Shown here piece by piece: positions 1-10,920 of a stretch of DNA of 64,000 nucleotides. Below the pieces are notes generated by a model. It was not told where the DNA came from and searched no databases. It was given only the letters and a program-made list of their open reading frames with translations. Source of the DNA: Ascarosepion bandense (taxonomy: Eukaryota > Mollusca > Cephalopoda > Sepiida > Sepiidae). The stretch is from positions 410,001 through 474,000 of the forward strand of contig JBBBDQ010001277.1 of assembly GCA_037127315.1 (NCBI GenBank), in the 5' to 3' direction. How positions within the stretch are numbered: the stretch's first letter is position 1; every line of letters starts with the position of its first letter. A program made the translations under genes and the position numbers.

Positions 1-354
1 ATTATTTATCTCTGTTTACACCACTCTTAATTCGTATATTTCCCCGAAGAAACAGTGTTTATATTTTCAAACGTTTTATTTCCAAATAATGAGTATTGTT
101 CGACTACATATATAGCAAATTTTAAACAATACGTCTATAACAAAAACCTGGGAACCATGTTGTCACTCGTGCTGAATATACATCAAAATTACGGCCTTGG
201 AATAAAATCAACTCTTACTCTCTAAGCAAAATTCTCATCTCGTTAATATCAATGGTGGGGAGGTTGTTGTTTAGAGGGTATCTTATATCCCTTTTCCTTA
301 TAAGGATACTCGGCATTCACTGGTCGAGCAGCCAGTGCTAATCGAATCACTCCT
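1..354. other. AT-rich sequence, no feature seen
   Basis: No open frame or recognisable repeat was identified. A segment near 290-350 (dense in ccttttccttataagg-like text) resembles material near 840 and 16190, so part of this stretch probably belongs to the unclassified repeat described at 513-3130. Confidence 0.4.
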
Positions 355-512
355 CCCGAGTCAAACGTGGGATCTCGACGTGGAGTAATGATTAGCGAGC
401 TTCTCTCGCTAGAGCCTTTAGAATTGAGTAGTGATTTCGATCCTCACTGGGTGTCACATACTTTCGGCCTTGTGCCACACCTAAGCTTCGTTTAGAAAAT
501 CATCTCCCGAGC
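355..512 (+). mobile_element. tRNA-derived SINE, family 2 (copy 1)
   Basis: The head looks like a tRNA: an A-box-like segment (tggagtaatgattagcgagc) and a B-box-like segment (tgatttcgatcctcac) about 55 bp apart. A body follows with 'cggccttgtgccac' and ends near 'gtttagaaaatcat'. The same layout recurs at 7262-7390, 42890-43035 and, on the minus strand, 57400-57537. Pol III-transcribed SINEs have this architecture. The family name is not assigned. Confidence 0.6.
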
Positions 513-1478
513 AACGCGCTGGAATCAAAATGTATTATATGTTCCCTTGAAATTTCTAATGATAACGTTATTATCAGCCGTTTGCTTATGAGGAAATATT
601 TCACGTTCATTGCCTAAGCAGTCACAGCTACCCGAGTTATGCTTTTCACTACTCCCTGGCCTCGGAGGAGGGATCATAGGGCAGTATTTGTTTGCTTCAT
701 GTCATATGGAATTATAAGGCCTTCTTTGACGAAGTAGTCAGTTTAATTCGATTCACTTTTTTCATCACTTTCTGGCCAATGGTATAGGTTCAATGAGTAT
801 TGTCCGGTCTCATCTCTGATAATAATGGTAACATTAGCTGTTTCCTTATAAAGAAAATTATGGCTTTCACTGATCGAACGGCCAGGTTTATTGTCACTTG
901 AAATTTATTTAAAAAAATCTTTTAAGAACGTAGGTTTCTCAAATTCTCTGATGGAGGTTTCCTTCTTAACCTTTTGCTTGGGGGAGTGTGGAAAGTCAGT
1001 ACCTCAATCAGGTCATTATTTTCACTTTGATTTACATGTGATATCCACTTTCATTAACATCCATCGACCAACCTCTGGTTGCTCTCGAAACCCATCGACA
1101 ATTCCACCTCACACAACACGGTCAAGCATTGCTGTACTAATATCTCTTTTATCCAGCTCAGGCAATTGTGTGTGGATAAGTAAGTTTTCTTGATACATTT
1201 CCAGAGGGATGTCAAAAGAGCAAGGATGAGATCACCTCAATTCTGTGTTTGATAACAGTGGTCAATTACAGCCGTTTCCACTTAAGCTCAAGAGATGATC
1301 GTGTGATATCTCCGTAGATGTAGGTCAATGTTGGGTGGAATCTCCAGCTCATGTCTCAGATCTTTTTCAAATTTTTCCAATTTTCCAGCACTGCTTTCAT
1401 TTAAATCGGGTCCTTTTCTGCCTGTCATTCGCAAGAGAACAACATAGTACGCCTTTTTGGTCTCGCATTTTCCGCTAA

Positions 1479-1690
1479 CTTCAAGTACCCTTGGGAAAGT
1501 ATTAATCCGTCTCTTCCTTCCAGTTATGGGTTAAAAACAGGACAGACTGGGTCGGCAACCAGTCTACCGCAGAAAGCAACGGCAACCTACTGCGGGATAA
1601 TCTTCTGCCCAGTCAGTCATGTCTCTTTCGAGACGTGATCGCCCAAGCGTGTATCACGTATGGCACTTAACTGACTGCTTCCTGGACTAC
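1479..1690 (+). mobile_element. SINE-1 body, headless
   Basis: Carries the SINE-1 body (ccttgggaaagtattaatcc, ccagttatgggtt, cagtctaccgcagaaagc, cccagtcagtcatgtctc, cgtgtatcacgtatggcac) but not the tRNA-like head, so it is truncated at the 5' end. Inserted inside the unclassified repeat. Confidence 0.75.
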
Positions 1691-1924
1691 TAATCGTTAT
1701 TCAAGTCTGTATCCTCACGTTAATACAATTATTTTCTATCTCAATTACTGGTCGTTGTTCATTTATTTGTGTGGACCCTATTCCCGGGATCTACAACACA
1801 CGGATTTTCCAATTTTCCACCACTGCTTTCATTTAACTCCTAGGGGGAACCTTTTCTGTCAGTCATTCGCATGGCTGACGTTAGACTCCACGAGAGCAAC
1901 ATAGTACGCCTTCTTGGTCTCGCA

Positions 1925-2405
1925 TTTTCCGCTGACTTGAAATAACCTTGGGAAAGTAATAAACCGTCTCGTCCCTCCAGTTATGGGTTAAAAACAGGAC
2001 AGATTAGGTTCTATAGCCTTGGTTGGCAACCAGTCTACCACAGAAATCAATGGCAACCTATTGCTATATAACCTTCGGCCCAGTCAGTCATGTCTCCTTC
2101 GAGACATGATCACCCAAAGCGTGTATCATGTAGGGTGCTTAACTGACTGATTGAATATAACAGTTTGAAACCTGATTAAGTCTTCTACTGGGCATAAATT
2201 GGGGGATCTCTTTTCTATTTTTATGAAGTAATAAACTGGTCCCCCACTAATTAATACTTAATGATATAACACATCTCTTCCCTCTCTAGCTCTGAGTCAA
2301 ATAACAGGACAGATTTGCAATGGCAACCAACTGCAAGATAATCTTCTACCCAGTCAATCATGTCTCTTTCGAGACGTGATCACGCATGGCACTTAACTGA
2401 CTGAT
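1925..2405 (+). mobile_element. Two SINE-1 bodies joined by a hairpin tail
   Basis: The first body (1925-2160) runs into a tail, 'gactgattgaatataaca...', holding a hairpin of the form gggggatc...ggtccccc (about 2205-2250). A second, shortened body follows from 'ctctgagtcaaataacagg' to 'cacttaactgactga'. The body-tail-body order is also seen at 3265-3835, 16863-17165 and 47985-49432, so the element can exist as a head-to-tail multimer. Confidence 0.7.
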
Positions 2406-3264
2406 AGTGCCTCTATTACATCGATGCATTCAGTGGAGTCTAAGCTTGGAAGACAGTTTCTAATAGATGAGAAGAGGATGTCTCTACTGATGTAGTCATA
2501 TGCTTCTGTGAGGTAAACATAGCAGTTGTTGAAACATCTATGAATATCTATGTTATTAACAAATCTCCCTTCATCATAAGTACATTGGCCTAAGAAGAGG
2601 AAGCAGGATTACTGTCTTCCATTAAATTCATTCGGGATGTGGTGTAGAATTTCTAAATGATCAGTGCTCCTTTATTCCCATCTAAATAATGCGGCCGTTT
2701 CCACCTAAGCTCAAGAGATGATCGTCTGATATCTCCGTAGATGTTGGTCAATGTTGGGCGGAATCTGCAGCTGATATTTTAGATCTTTCTCAGGAATTCT
2801 TTTCTTGAAATGCTCCAAGTTTCTTAACCAAAACATTCTGTGACGCTGTTGGACTCTACGAAATCTGAAAAAGTGCGGTCTAGGCAGATTTTTGTCCAAA
2901 TATGACAACAGTATTCAAAATATCCCTAAATCTGAGTCCTGTAAATGTAGAAGATAACACGTAGAATCAGGTACTTACTGGAGATATCCGTGTGCTATCT
3001 CCGAAGACGTAGGTCAGTGTTGGGCGGGATCTCCAGCCAATGTTTTGGACCTTTCACAGCATGTTTGTATAACTTCTATCAAGTCGTTTCTTCAAACGAA
3101 CAAAATCCAAATCTCTTGAACTAAAGAGAAGGACGGACTCGAGAATTTTCTAAATTTTAACGAAGGTCGAAAGTTAGACCTCCAAATCGTATCAAGTTTG
3201 TTGCATTCCTCTCAAGCAAGAGCTTTTCTCATGCGTAAGTATTTTTGCCGAATATACTATTTGT

Positions 3265-3835
3265 TAAGTGCCATACGTGATAAACGCTTTGGGCGATCAT
3301 GTCTAGTAAGGGACATGACTGACTGGGCAGAAAATTATCCCGCAGTAGTTCCCATTACTTTCTGCGGTAGACTGGTTGCCATCCCAGGCTATGGAACCCA
3401 ATATGTCCTGTTATTTGACGCATAGCTAGAGGAGGATAAGATGTATTATATTATCAAGTAGTAATTAGTGGGGGATCAATTTATTACTTCAAAACAATAG
3501 GAAATCGATCCCCCACTTTATGCCCTGTAGAAGCCTTAATCATGTTTCAAGCTATTATATTCAGTCAGACAGTTAAGTGCCATACGTGATACACACTTGG
3601 GCGATCATGTCTCGAAAGAGACATGGCTGACTGGGCAGAAGATTATTATGCCATTGCTTTCTGCGGTTTCTGCTGGTTGCCAGCCAAAGCTATAGAACCC
3701 AATCTGTCCTATTATTTAACCCATATGTGGAGGGAATAGACGAATTAATAACTTTACCATGGGTATTTGTGCGTAAGTGAATACAAGGAATTCAACTGGA
3801 ATTTGAACTCGGCTCCCCATATGATCCAAAATATT
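3265..3835 (-). mobile_element. SINE-1 dimer, minus strand
   Basis: Two minus-strand bodies (3265-3440 and 3560-3835) are separated by the tail hairpin at about 3465-3525 (gtgggggatc ... gatcccccac). The left end retains part of the tRNA-like head (tggaatttgaactcggct), which on the minus strand is the B-box region. The head is cut off near 3826. Confidence 0.7.
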
Positions 3836-3969
3836 TGAAGTCCTCTACCTTCTTGATTTTAGTGATTATGTAGCGCCAGTTCACAAGATTCGAAGTGAAT
3901 TGTTCCTTTCTACGACTTACATCTTTCATTCGATTGAAGCCATCGAATTAATACATATAGACATTCTTA

Positions 3970-4258
3970 AAAAATGATGTTATAATCACACCAGAATATA
4001 AAAGCAAAAATGAACTCGTCCGAATCACCCTAAATTTTCATCATTCTTTCATTGATGAAACTGCAATATAGCTAATTAAATTACTAAATATTTATAAATT
4101 CATTTGATGCACATGTTATTGTGCAGTATTAACAAAAGAACTATTCTATTCTTATTTACAATTATTCATTTGGCAATAAATACTAAAAAATAGGATGAAA
4201 TACATCATTCTTTTTAAACACTGGGGTCGCCTAATAATTATGGCCGGTAGTGTATAAG
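3970..4258 (+). mobile_element. Tc1/mariner-like non-autonomous element, right part
   Basis: Ends in cctaataattatggccggt followed by agtgta. The same terminal sequence, with an inverted partner at the other end, bounds the element at 41867-42442. Internal text such as 'gatgcacatgttattgtgca' matches that copy. The left terminus is missing here. Confidence 0.6.
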
Positions 4259-4284
4259 AAATCAAGCGATTTCATTCTTTCAAC

Positions 4285-4857
4285 TTATTGGAGTAGATAG
4301 ACTAAACTATCGCCCGGTTCACACTCCACCCACGTCTATTGAACAGGTGAAAAGGCTCATCCCTTGTTCCCTGTTTAGGATGTGGTTTCCGACTTTCTCT
4401 TTTCCAATCTTTTCTTTTTTCAAGTGGAGTAGATAGACATAACTATCGCCCGGTTTACACTCCACCCATGTCTATTGAACAGGTGAAGAGGCTCATCCCT
4501 TGTTTCCTGTTTAGGATGTGGTTTCCGGTTTTTCTCTTTTCCAATCTTTTCACTCTTTTTTTTTTATTTTTATTTTTTTTTCAATTGGAGTAGATAGACT
4601 AAACTATCGCCCGGTTTACACTTCACCCACGTCTATTGAACAGATTAAGAGGCTCATCCCTTGTTTCCTGTTTAGGATGCGGTTTCCGGCTTTCTCTTTT
4701 CCAATCTTTTCATTTTTTTTTTTCTCAAATTGGAGTAGATAGACTAAACATCACCCGGTTTACACTCCACCCATGTCTATTGAACAGGTGAAGAGGCTCA
4801 TCCCTTGTTTCCTGTTTAGGATGTGGTTTCCGGCTTTCTCTTTTCCAATCTTTTCAC
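4285..4857 (+). repeat. 145-bp tandem repeat, four units
   Basis: Four units each begin near 'ttggagtagatagac' at 4288, 4424, 4585 and 4730, with spacings of 136, 161 and 145 bp caused by variable T-runs. Each contains 'tatcgcccggtt', 'cttgtttcctgtttagg' and 'ggtttccggctttctc'. A second array at 23030-23645 keeps an exact 145-bp period and a single unit lies on the minus strand at 26340-26480. All three run into the same LINE-type tail. Confidence 0.8.
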
Positions 4858-4921
4858 TCTTACGTAGCCCCCTGCTCATCAGTGGCGTTGCCGCCTTGCT
4901 CGGAGCGATATGATTAAAAAA
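4858..4921 (+). mobile_element. LINE-type 3' tail
   Basis: Contains gtagccccctgctcatcag, tggcgttgccgccttgctcg and then an A-rich end. The same tail ends the LINE fragments at 10620-10920, 39370-39835 and 43600-44085. A shared 3' tail is what reverse transcription by a common LINE enzyme would require. Confidence 0.65.
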
Positions 4922-5672
4922 AAAACAAAACAAAAAAAAACATCTTGTCGGAATAATATGATTATTTTGAAAAGCTTTCTTACAAAAACGATTGTGAATA
5001 TACGATAATTCAAGAAACTCATTGTAGTCGTTTTAATATACATTTTAACGATCTCCATCTGCTAACAATTCAACTTGATTTTTTCTTTTATTTTTTAGTG
5101 GCTTAATTATATCAGTAAGATAAAATAAGTGAGAAAGGTGTCACCTATTAAAAAATAAAAATAAAACATCGCTGTAGCACTGTTTGACCGGGTGTATTGC
5201 TTCCTATCTAGGTTAAAATAGAGAAATCTAAATTTGTATTAATTGCCAACTGGAGCCTGTTTCCTCGTCACTTTTCGTTAGTAATTAAGAAAAACAACCA
5301 ACCCCCCATGACGAATTGGAATGTGCTGCCGCCGCCCGCCACCGCGAAAACTGACTGATCACGATCAGCTTATGGAAAAAAAAAAGGCAAAGATTAACAT
5401 TGTGTCGACTTAATAAATTAGATCGTTTGATAACTTGAAATTAGTTGATGTCGATAGGGGAATATTTATATATTTTTCTTTGTGATAACGATTGATAAAA
5501 TAATAATAATAACATTAATAGAGAGACAGAGAGAGAAGAGAGAGAGAAAGAGAATGTCGAGACAGTGTCGGCCCAGTTCATTCTCTTTACTACCAGTTAT
5601 TAAACTTTACTAGCAGTTATGAAAGCTCTTGTCGCGTGTTCGCTCTTTAACAGTGCTTTATCATGTTAATTA
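4922..5672. other. AT-rich spacer with a GA-rich tract
   Basis: No coding frame seen. A GA-rich tract lies at about 5521-5556 and A-runs are frequent. Nothing else could be supported. Confidence 0.4.
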
Positions 5673-5681
5673 TGCCGTCAG

Positions 5682-5682
<1 letters not shown>

Positions 5683-5733
<51 letters not shown>

Positions 5734-5755
5734 TCCTCTATATTATAATAAAGAC

Positions 5756-5800
<45 letters not shown>

Positions 5801-6042
5801 GGTATCTATATATATAGATATATATATATCGGGTATCTATATATAGATATATATATATATATATATATCGGGTCTGACAAGCCGCAAGGTCAGTGGCGAA
5901 ATACGTATTACCCATGAAATTGTAGAATATCTAAATTTTTTCTAGATTATATTACTTTGTTAAATTAGATAAATACATTTAATATTGAGTTCTTTTGAAT
6001 TCGTCTCTATCGGAATTTACCTGACTAATATACCAACTATTC

Positions 6043-6088
<46 letters not shown>
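5683..6088. repeat. TA microsatellites in several blocks
   Basis: (TA)n tracts occupy about 5683-5731, 5760-5798, 5808-5868 and 6043-6088, separated by short sequences including a repeated 'cgggtatctatatatag'. The open frames here are products of the dinucleotide repeat. Confidence 0.9.
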
Positions 6089-6089
<1 letters not shown>

Positions 6090-6095
6090 CGAGAG

Positions 6096-6099
6096 TGAG

Positions 6100-6130
<31 letters not shown>

Positions 6131-6140
6131 AACGTGTTTC

Positions 6141-6191
<51 letters not shown>

Positions 6192-6205
6192 GAGAAACGT
6201 GTTTC

Positions 6206-6260
<55 letters not shown>

Positions 6261-6282
6261 AATTTAGATAGATAGAAATGTT

Positions 6283-6334
<52 letters not shown>

Positions 6335-6434
6335 AACGTGTTTCAGATAGATATATATATATATATATATATAGATAGATAGATAGAAACGTGTTTCAGA
6401 TAGATAGATAGATAGATAGATAGAAACGTGTTTC

Positions 6435-6489
<55 letters not shown>

Positions 6490-6589
6490 AACGTGTTTCA
6501 GATAGATAGATAGATAGAAACGTGTTTCAGATAGGTAGATAGATAGATAGATAGAAACGTGTTTCAGATAGATAGATAGAAACGTGTTT

Positions 6590-6620
<31 letters not shown>

Positions 6621-6631
6621 AAACGTGTTTC

Positions 6632-6683
<52 letters not shown>

Positions 6684-6684
6684 G
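6096..6684. repeat. GATA tetranucleotide array with a recurring interruption
   Basis: (GATA)n is interrupted about nine times by the same 12-mer, gaaacgtgtttc, which is an imperfect palindrome. Spacing between interruptions varies from about 30 to 75 bp. The pattern is that of a compound satellite rather than random interruptions. Confidence 0.9.
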
Positions 6685-6930
6685 TGTTTTTTTATTTAAA
6701 ATTAATTTCATTTATATTTACGACAATGAGGTTTCTGTGTATTGAGGACGTTTTAATAATGTAAATGCCAAGAACACGGAATACTAATTCTGTTGGTTCT
6801 CTTCGCTTGGATTTATATATATATATATATATCCAAGGTAGGGGAGTTAATGGTAATTAAGGCAATCAACATATCCTCAGAGATCCAAGATAGTCCCCGA
6901 ATAGTTTTGTCTTTTATTTTTATTCAAACC

Positions 6931-7237
6931 CAGTCATTTAAGTGCCATGCGTGAAACACGCTTGGGCGATCATGTCTCGAAAGAGACATGACTGACTGGG
7001 TAGAAGATTATCTTGCAGTAGGTTGCCATTGCTTTCTGCGGTAGACTGGTTGCCAGCCAAGGCTATAGAACCCAATCTGTCCTGTTATTTAAACTATAAC
7101 TGCAAGGAAGAGACGGATTAATACTTTTCCCAAGAGTATTTGCGCGTAAGTGAATACAATGGATTCAACTGGAATTTGAACTCGGCTCACCGATTTCTTG
7201 TTCCGAGTCGATATCCACTGCACCACAACGCACATTC
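6931..7237 (-). mobile_element. SINE-1, near full length, minus strand
   Basis: This is a near-complete copy. Read on the minus strand it starts with the tRNA-like head (gtgcgttgtggtgcagtgg for the A-box region, gagttcaaattccagttg for the B-box), continues through the body and ends at 'cacttaaatgactg'. Related in architecture to the tRNA-derived SINEs described from octopus; identity with a named family was not checked. Confidence 0.8.
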
Positions 7238-7261
7238 AAACACAATGACACTAAAAAGATC

Positions 7262-7390
7262 CTAAGATTTATCCGGCGTGGCATAGTTACCAATCGTGTC
7301 TCGCAAGATCAAATACGAGTAATTAGCGTTCGATCGTCACTGGGTGCTGCACACTTTCGGTTTTTTCTAAGCCACACTTAGAAAACCATC
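7262..7390 (+). mobile_element. tRNA-derived SINE, family 2 (copy 2)
   Basis: A-box-like 'gtggcatagttacc' and B-box-like 'gcgttcgatcgtcactgg' are followed by 'acactttcggtt' and 'cttagaaaaccatccgg', matching the family 2 layout at 355-512. Confidence 0.55.
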
Positions 7391-7496
7391 CGGATACTTA
7401 CAGTTTTATGATTTTGTTTTTTTAGAATTAGTTTTTAATGTCGTTGACAACAGCTAAATTTGGAGGTTTGCCTTTGTATCTAAACTTATTTATAAA

Positions 7497-7502
7497 TGGA
7501 AC

Positions 7503-7547
<45 letters not shown>

Positions 7548-7622
7548 GTTACCTATAGACTCCGAAACAGCTGAACCGATTTTCTTGAAAATTTACACAG
7601 TTGTACTATAAGCGTCTGCGAG
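7497..7622 (-). repeat. Microsatellite-carrying repeat (CA/GT plus conserved flank)
   Basis: A (GT)n run (about 7504-7545) joins the conserved text ccgttacctatagactccga, cgattttcttgaaaatttac and gtctgcgagtgttctta. On the minus strand the same text followed by (CA)n recurs at 29615-29762 and 51000-51112, always beside 'agttccattta'. The microsatellite therefore travels as part of a dispersed element. Confidence 0.65.
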
Positions 7623-7644
7623 TGTTCTTAGCTATAAATTTTAA

Positions 7645-7880
7645 ACGATAAATTTTTATTACGAAAATGTGTGTCATTCGGCAGGATTCGATCAAATGGT
7701 AGCTTCTCCTATGTAGATAGGAGTCGCAAGTTCGAATCCTGCCGAATGACCCACATTTTCGTAATAAAAATTTATCGTAAATAATCAGGCCAGTAGATAT
7801 AAATATATAATACTGTTTAATTAAAAACAGAATATCTACTTAAATATGAGTATCGATATAAAATAATGTTCAAACAATTC
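7645..7880 (+). mobile_element. tRNA-like palindromic element, copy 1
   Basis: Two arms of about 45 bp (7645-7690 and 7733-7780) are inverted copies: attacgaaaatgtgt and gtcattcggcaggattcg on the left, cgaatcctgccgaatgac on the right. Between them is a tRNA-like core with a ctcct/aggag anticodon-type stem and a T-arm (caagttcgaatcctg). The distal part (7780-7880) matches the right arm of the palindrome at 54944-55222. The acceptor-stem pairing extends far beyond the 7 bp of a real tRNA, so this is not a functional tRNA gene. Confidence 0.5.
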
Positions 7881-7885
7881 ATATG

Positions 7886-7921
7886 CATGTATGTATGTAT
7901 GTATGTATGTATGTATGTATA

Positions 7922-7956
<35 letters not shown>

Positions 7957-8050
7957 GGATCTATGTATGTATGTATGTATGTATGTATCTATCTATGTAT
8001 TTATCTACTTATGTATGTATGTATGTATGTATGTATGTATGTATGTATGA
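7886..8050. repeat. ATGT/ATCT tetranucleotide array
   Basis: Alternating blocks of (ATGT)n and (ATCT)n. The 94-codon frame across it is a repeat artefact. Confidence 0.9.
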
Positions 8051-8159
8051 TGTCTGGATAGATAGAAAGACAACGGTCTTTATTATAATGGAGAGAATCA
8101 TTTGTAAACATCAATGTCGACGATATATCTATATACGGGCGTTACTCTAAAACTCTTGA

Positions 8160-8485
8160 TGGTCATTGATACGATAGTGCCGAAATATGTAGACTGTGTC
8201 AGGAAGAAATGTTAGCTATTATGCTATTCTCAAACAAAAATATATTATTGAATTAAAGAACAGAAATTAGAACGAAGTGTAAACATACCATAAAAAACCT
8301 ATTAGGTTCTTACAACCATGGATGGAAACGTTATAATTTCTTGTAATTTAAAAAATTGCGCGTTCAAAAATTCCTCGTTACGTGAGAGCTCTTAAAAAAA
8401 ACGGGAAAATCAATTATTGCAAATCGGCTGAAGACAACACATGTTAGAAAAGTTGATCGCATAATAACTCCTTTACAAATAAAGA

Positions 8486-8520
<35 letters not shown>

Positions 8521-9170
8521 ATCACCATGCAGTGCGGGTATAGAAGAATCCAAAGGAGTATCCTGTACATACAGTGGTAGGATAACTCTCTAAGAGAGCT
8601 CTGAACATGTATGTATATAAATACATATAAAGCAAATATAAGAAAAATTAAGACAGACACGTTATTTCATGGTAAATCGGAGGTGTGGACTTATTTCAGG
8701 CGAACCATCATCAGCTTCCGTCTTTATTTTACAAAAGATTTTGCACGAATGAGATTCACAAAACCTAAAAAAAAAAACGAATAAAAATAACGGTCGCTCC
8801 CTTAAAAGAGAAAATTTAAGAAAAATATTTGGCGGACACATAGACATATTCATACACAATTATATATACACGCAACATATAATCAGATGACACGCGTAGC
8901 GACCAATGTCAACAAAAGTTCGAAGATACATTCGTCTAACATTTAGGTTGCAGACCCGTGGATTTGAAACGTAAAGAAAGTGGGTTAGGTGAGAAAGAAA
9001 GAGAGTGAGAGAAAGAAAGAAAGAGAGAGAGAGAGAAAGGGAGAGCGTTAAAAAGAAAGGGTAAGTATCTTGAAGCGTAAACGGAATGGGAAGAAGAAAA
9101 AAAGAAAAACAGAGCCGAGGGATAAATTTAAATTAGAAAGAAAAGATGATAGAATAAATTTAAAATAGGA
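8160..9170. other. Spacer with simple repeats
   Basis: Contains a short TA/TG tract at 8488-8520 and a GA-rich stretch at 8990-9060. No coding frame with recognisable homology and no structured repeat was seen. Confidence 0.4.
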
Positions 9171-9224
9171 ATAAATAGTAAAAAAAATATATAATAAAAA
9201 TATATAAATTTAAAATAGGTATGA

Positions 9225-10262
9225 AAATAAAATATGATAGAATAAATTTAAAATAGGAATAAATAATAAAAAAATAAATAATAAAAATATATAAATTTAA
9301 AATAAGATTAAATAATAAAAAATGATAGAATAAATTTAAAATAGGAATAAATAATAAAAAATGATAGAATAAATTTAAAATAGGAATAAATAATAAAAAA
9401 ATAAATAATAAAAATATATAAATTTAAAATAAGAATAAATAATAAAAAATGATAGAATAAATTTAAAATAGGAATAAATAATAAAAAAATAAATAATAAA
9501 AATATATAAATTTAAAATAAGAATAAATAATAAAAAATGATAGAATAAATTTAAAATAGGAATAAATAATAAAAAAATAAATAATAAAAATATATAAATT
9601 TAAAATAAGAATAAATAATAAAAAATGATAGAATAAATTTAAAATAGGAATAAATAATAAAAAAATAAATAATAAAAATATATAAATTTAAAATAAGAAT
9701 AAATAATAAAAAATGATAGAATAAATTTAAAATAGGAATAAATAATAAAAAAATAAATAATAAAAATATATAAATTTAAAATAAGAATAAATAATAAAAA
9801 ATGATAGAATACATTTAAAATAGGAATAAATAATAAAAAAATAAATAATAAAAATATATAAATTTAAAATAAGAATAAATAATAAAAAATGATAGAATAA
9901 ATTTAAAATAGGAATAAATAATAAAAAAATAAATAATAAAAATATATAAATTTAAAATAAGAATAAATAATAAAAAATGATAGAATAAATTTAAAATAGG
10001 AATAAATAATAAAAAAATAAATAATAAAAATATATAAATTTAAAATAAGAATAAATAATAAAAAATGATAGAATAAATTTAAAATAGGAATAAATAATAA
10101 AAAAATAAATAATAAAAATATATAAATTTAAAATAAGAATAAATAATAAAAAATGATAGAATAAATTTAAAATAGGAATAAATAATAAAAAAATAAATAA
10201 TAAAAATATATAAATTTAAAATAAGAATAAATAATAAAAAATGATAGAATAAATTTAAAAAA
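9225..10262. repeat. 88-bp AT-rich minisatellite
   Basis: The unit begins gatagaataaatttaaaa and is 88 bp long, measured between 9539 and 9627. About eleven units follow with almost no divergence (one 'acattt' variant near 9810). The left edge (9170-9360) has shorter, irregular units, which suggests amplification from an older degenerate array. Confidence 0.9.
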
Positions 10263-10619
10263 GAAAATTAAAAAAAACAATATGAGTTAACGGTAAAAAA
10301 AACTGGAGGCTAAAAATTAAAAATATATTTAAGAGATAATAGTTAATCTGTTATGATCACAAAATACTCACACTAATATATAAACAAAATTATACTAATT
10401 ATGCAATCAACAAAACAAATATAAAGTTAAAAAATTAAAAAAAAATTTTTTTTAAATTTAAAAACATTTTTTTAATTTAAAAGTAAACCTAATTATTCTA
10501 TTTAAATTTAGTTTTTTAAACTTAATTATTAAGTTTAAAAATAATTTTAAATATTACTAGTGAAAGGATAAGAAATAGAATTTTTTTTAAAAACCTAAGA
10601 AAATTAAACAATTAAGATA
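10263..10619. other. Very AT-rich spacer
   Basis: Runs of A and T with no recognisable feature. Confidence 0.4.
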
Positions 10620-10920
10620 TAATAGTTAATCAACTCGCGCTTCCCGCCTGTGGAACTCCCTTCCACATGTCTGCTTTCCCGACAGTTACAATCTCCAGGT
10701 GTTTAAATGTAGGGTCAATAGACACCTCCTATCACACTATCTCCCAACTATTCTCACAACACTCTCATCTACCCAACCCTCATTCTCGGTATCCTCACCC
10801 GCCTATCACCCAACCCCTGTTATTTCCTATATTTAATCAGCCTTTCTCCACTCTACGTAGCCCCCTGCACAGTAGTGGCAGTGACATGCCTTGCTCGGGG
10901 TGAAACGCTTATAAAAAAAA
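10620..10920 (+). pseudogene. LINE 3' end, 5'-truncated (CR1/Jockey-like group)
   Basis: Begins within the C-terminal coding region (cgcgcttcccgcctgtggaac; SRLWNSLP-type peptide, then a LQVFKC-like peptide) and continues through the 3' region to the tail (gtagccccctgcacag, ccttgctcggggtgaaac) and an A-run. It belongs to the same subfamily as the large minus-strand LINE at 51945-53900, with which it shares the 'cagtagtggcagtgacatg' tail variant. Truncation at the 5' end is normal for LINE insertions. Confidence 0.75.

Larger units (their letters stand above)
513..3130 (+). repeat. Unclassified interspersed repeat, left copy (modules A, B, C, D)
   Basis: Modules read A (about 513-1250), B (1250-1480), SINE insertions (1480-2405), C (2405-2690), a second B-like module (2690-2940) and D (2950-3130). 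The same modules occur in reverse orientation and different order at about 15140-16860. On the minus strand the B-like modules encode short repeated peptides, such as RIPEKDLKYQLQIP and LQIPPNIDQHLRRY. The 65-codon frame at 2711-2908 (minus) differs from its partner at 15294-15491 (plus) at only six nucleotides. The protein family was not recognised; it may be the decayed coding part of a retroelement. Confidence 0.5.

Noticed and set aside
7690..7750. Functional tRNA gene
   Set aside because: The anticodon loop has eight rather than seven bases, no proper D-arm is visible, and the acceptor pairing runs far beyond seven base pairs as part of a palindrome.
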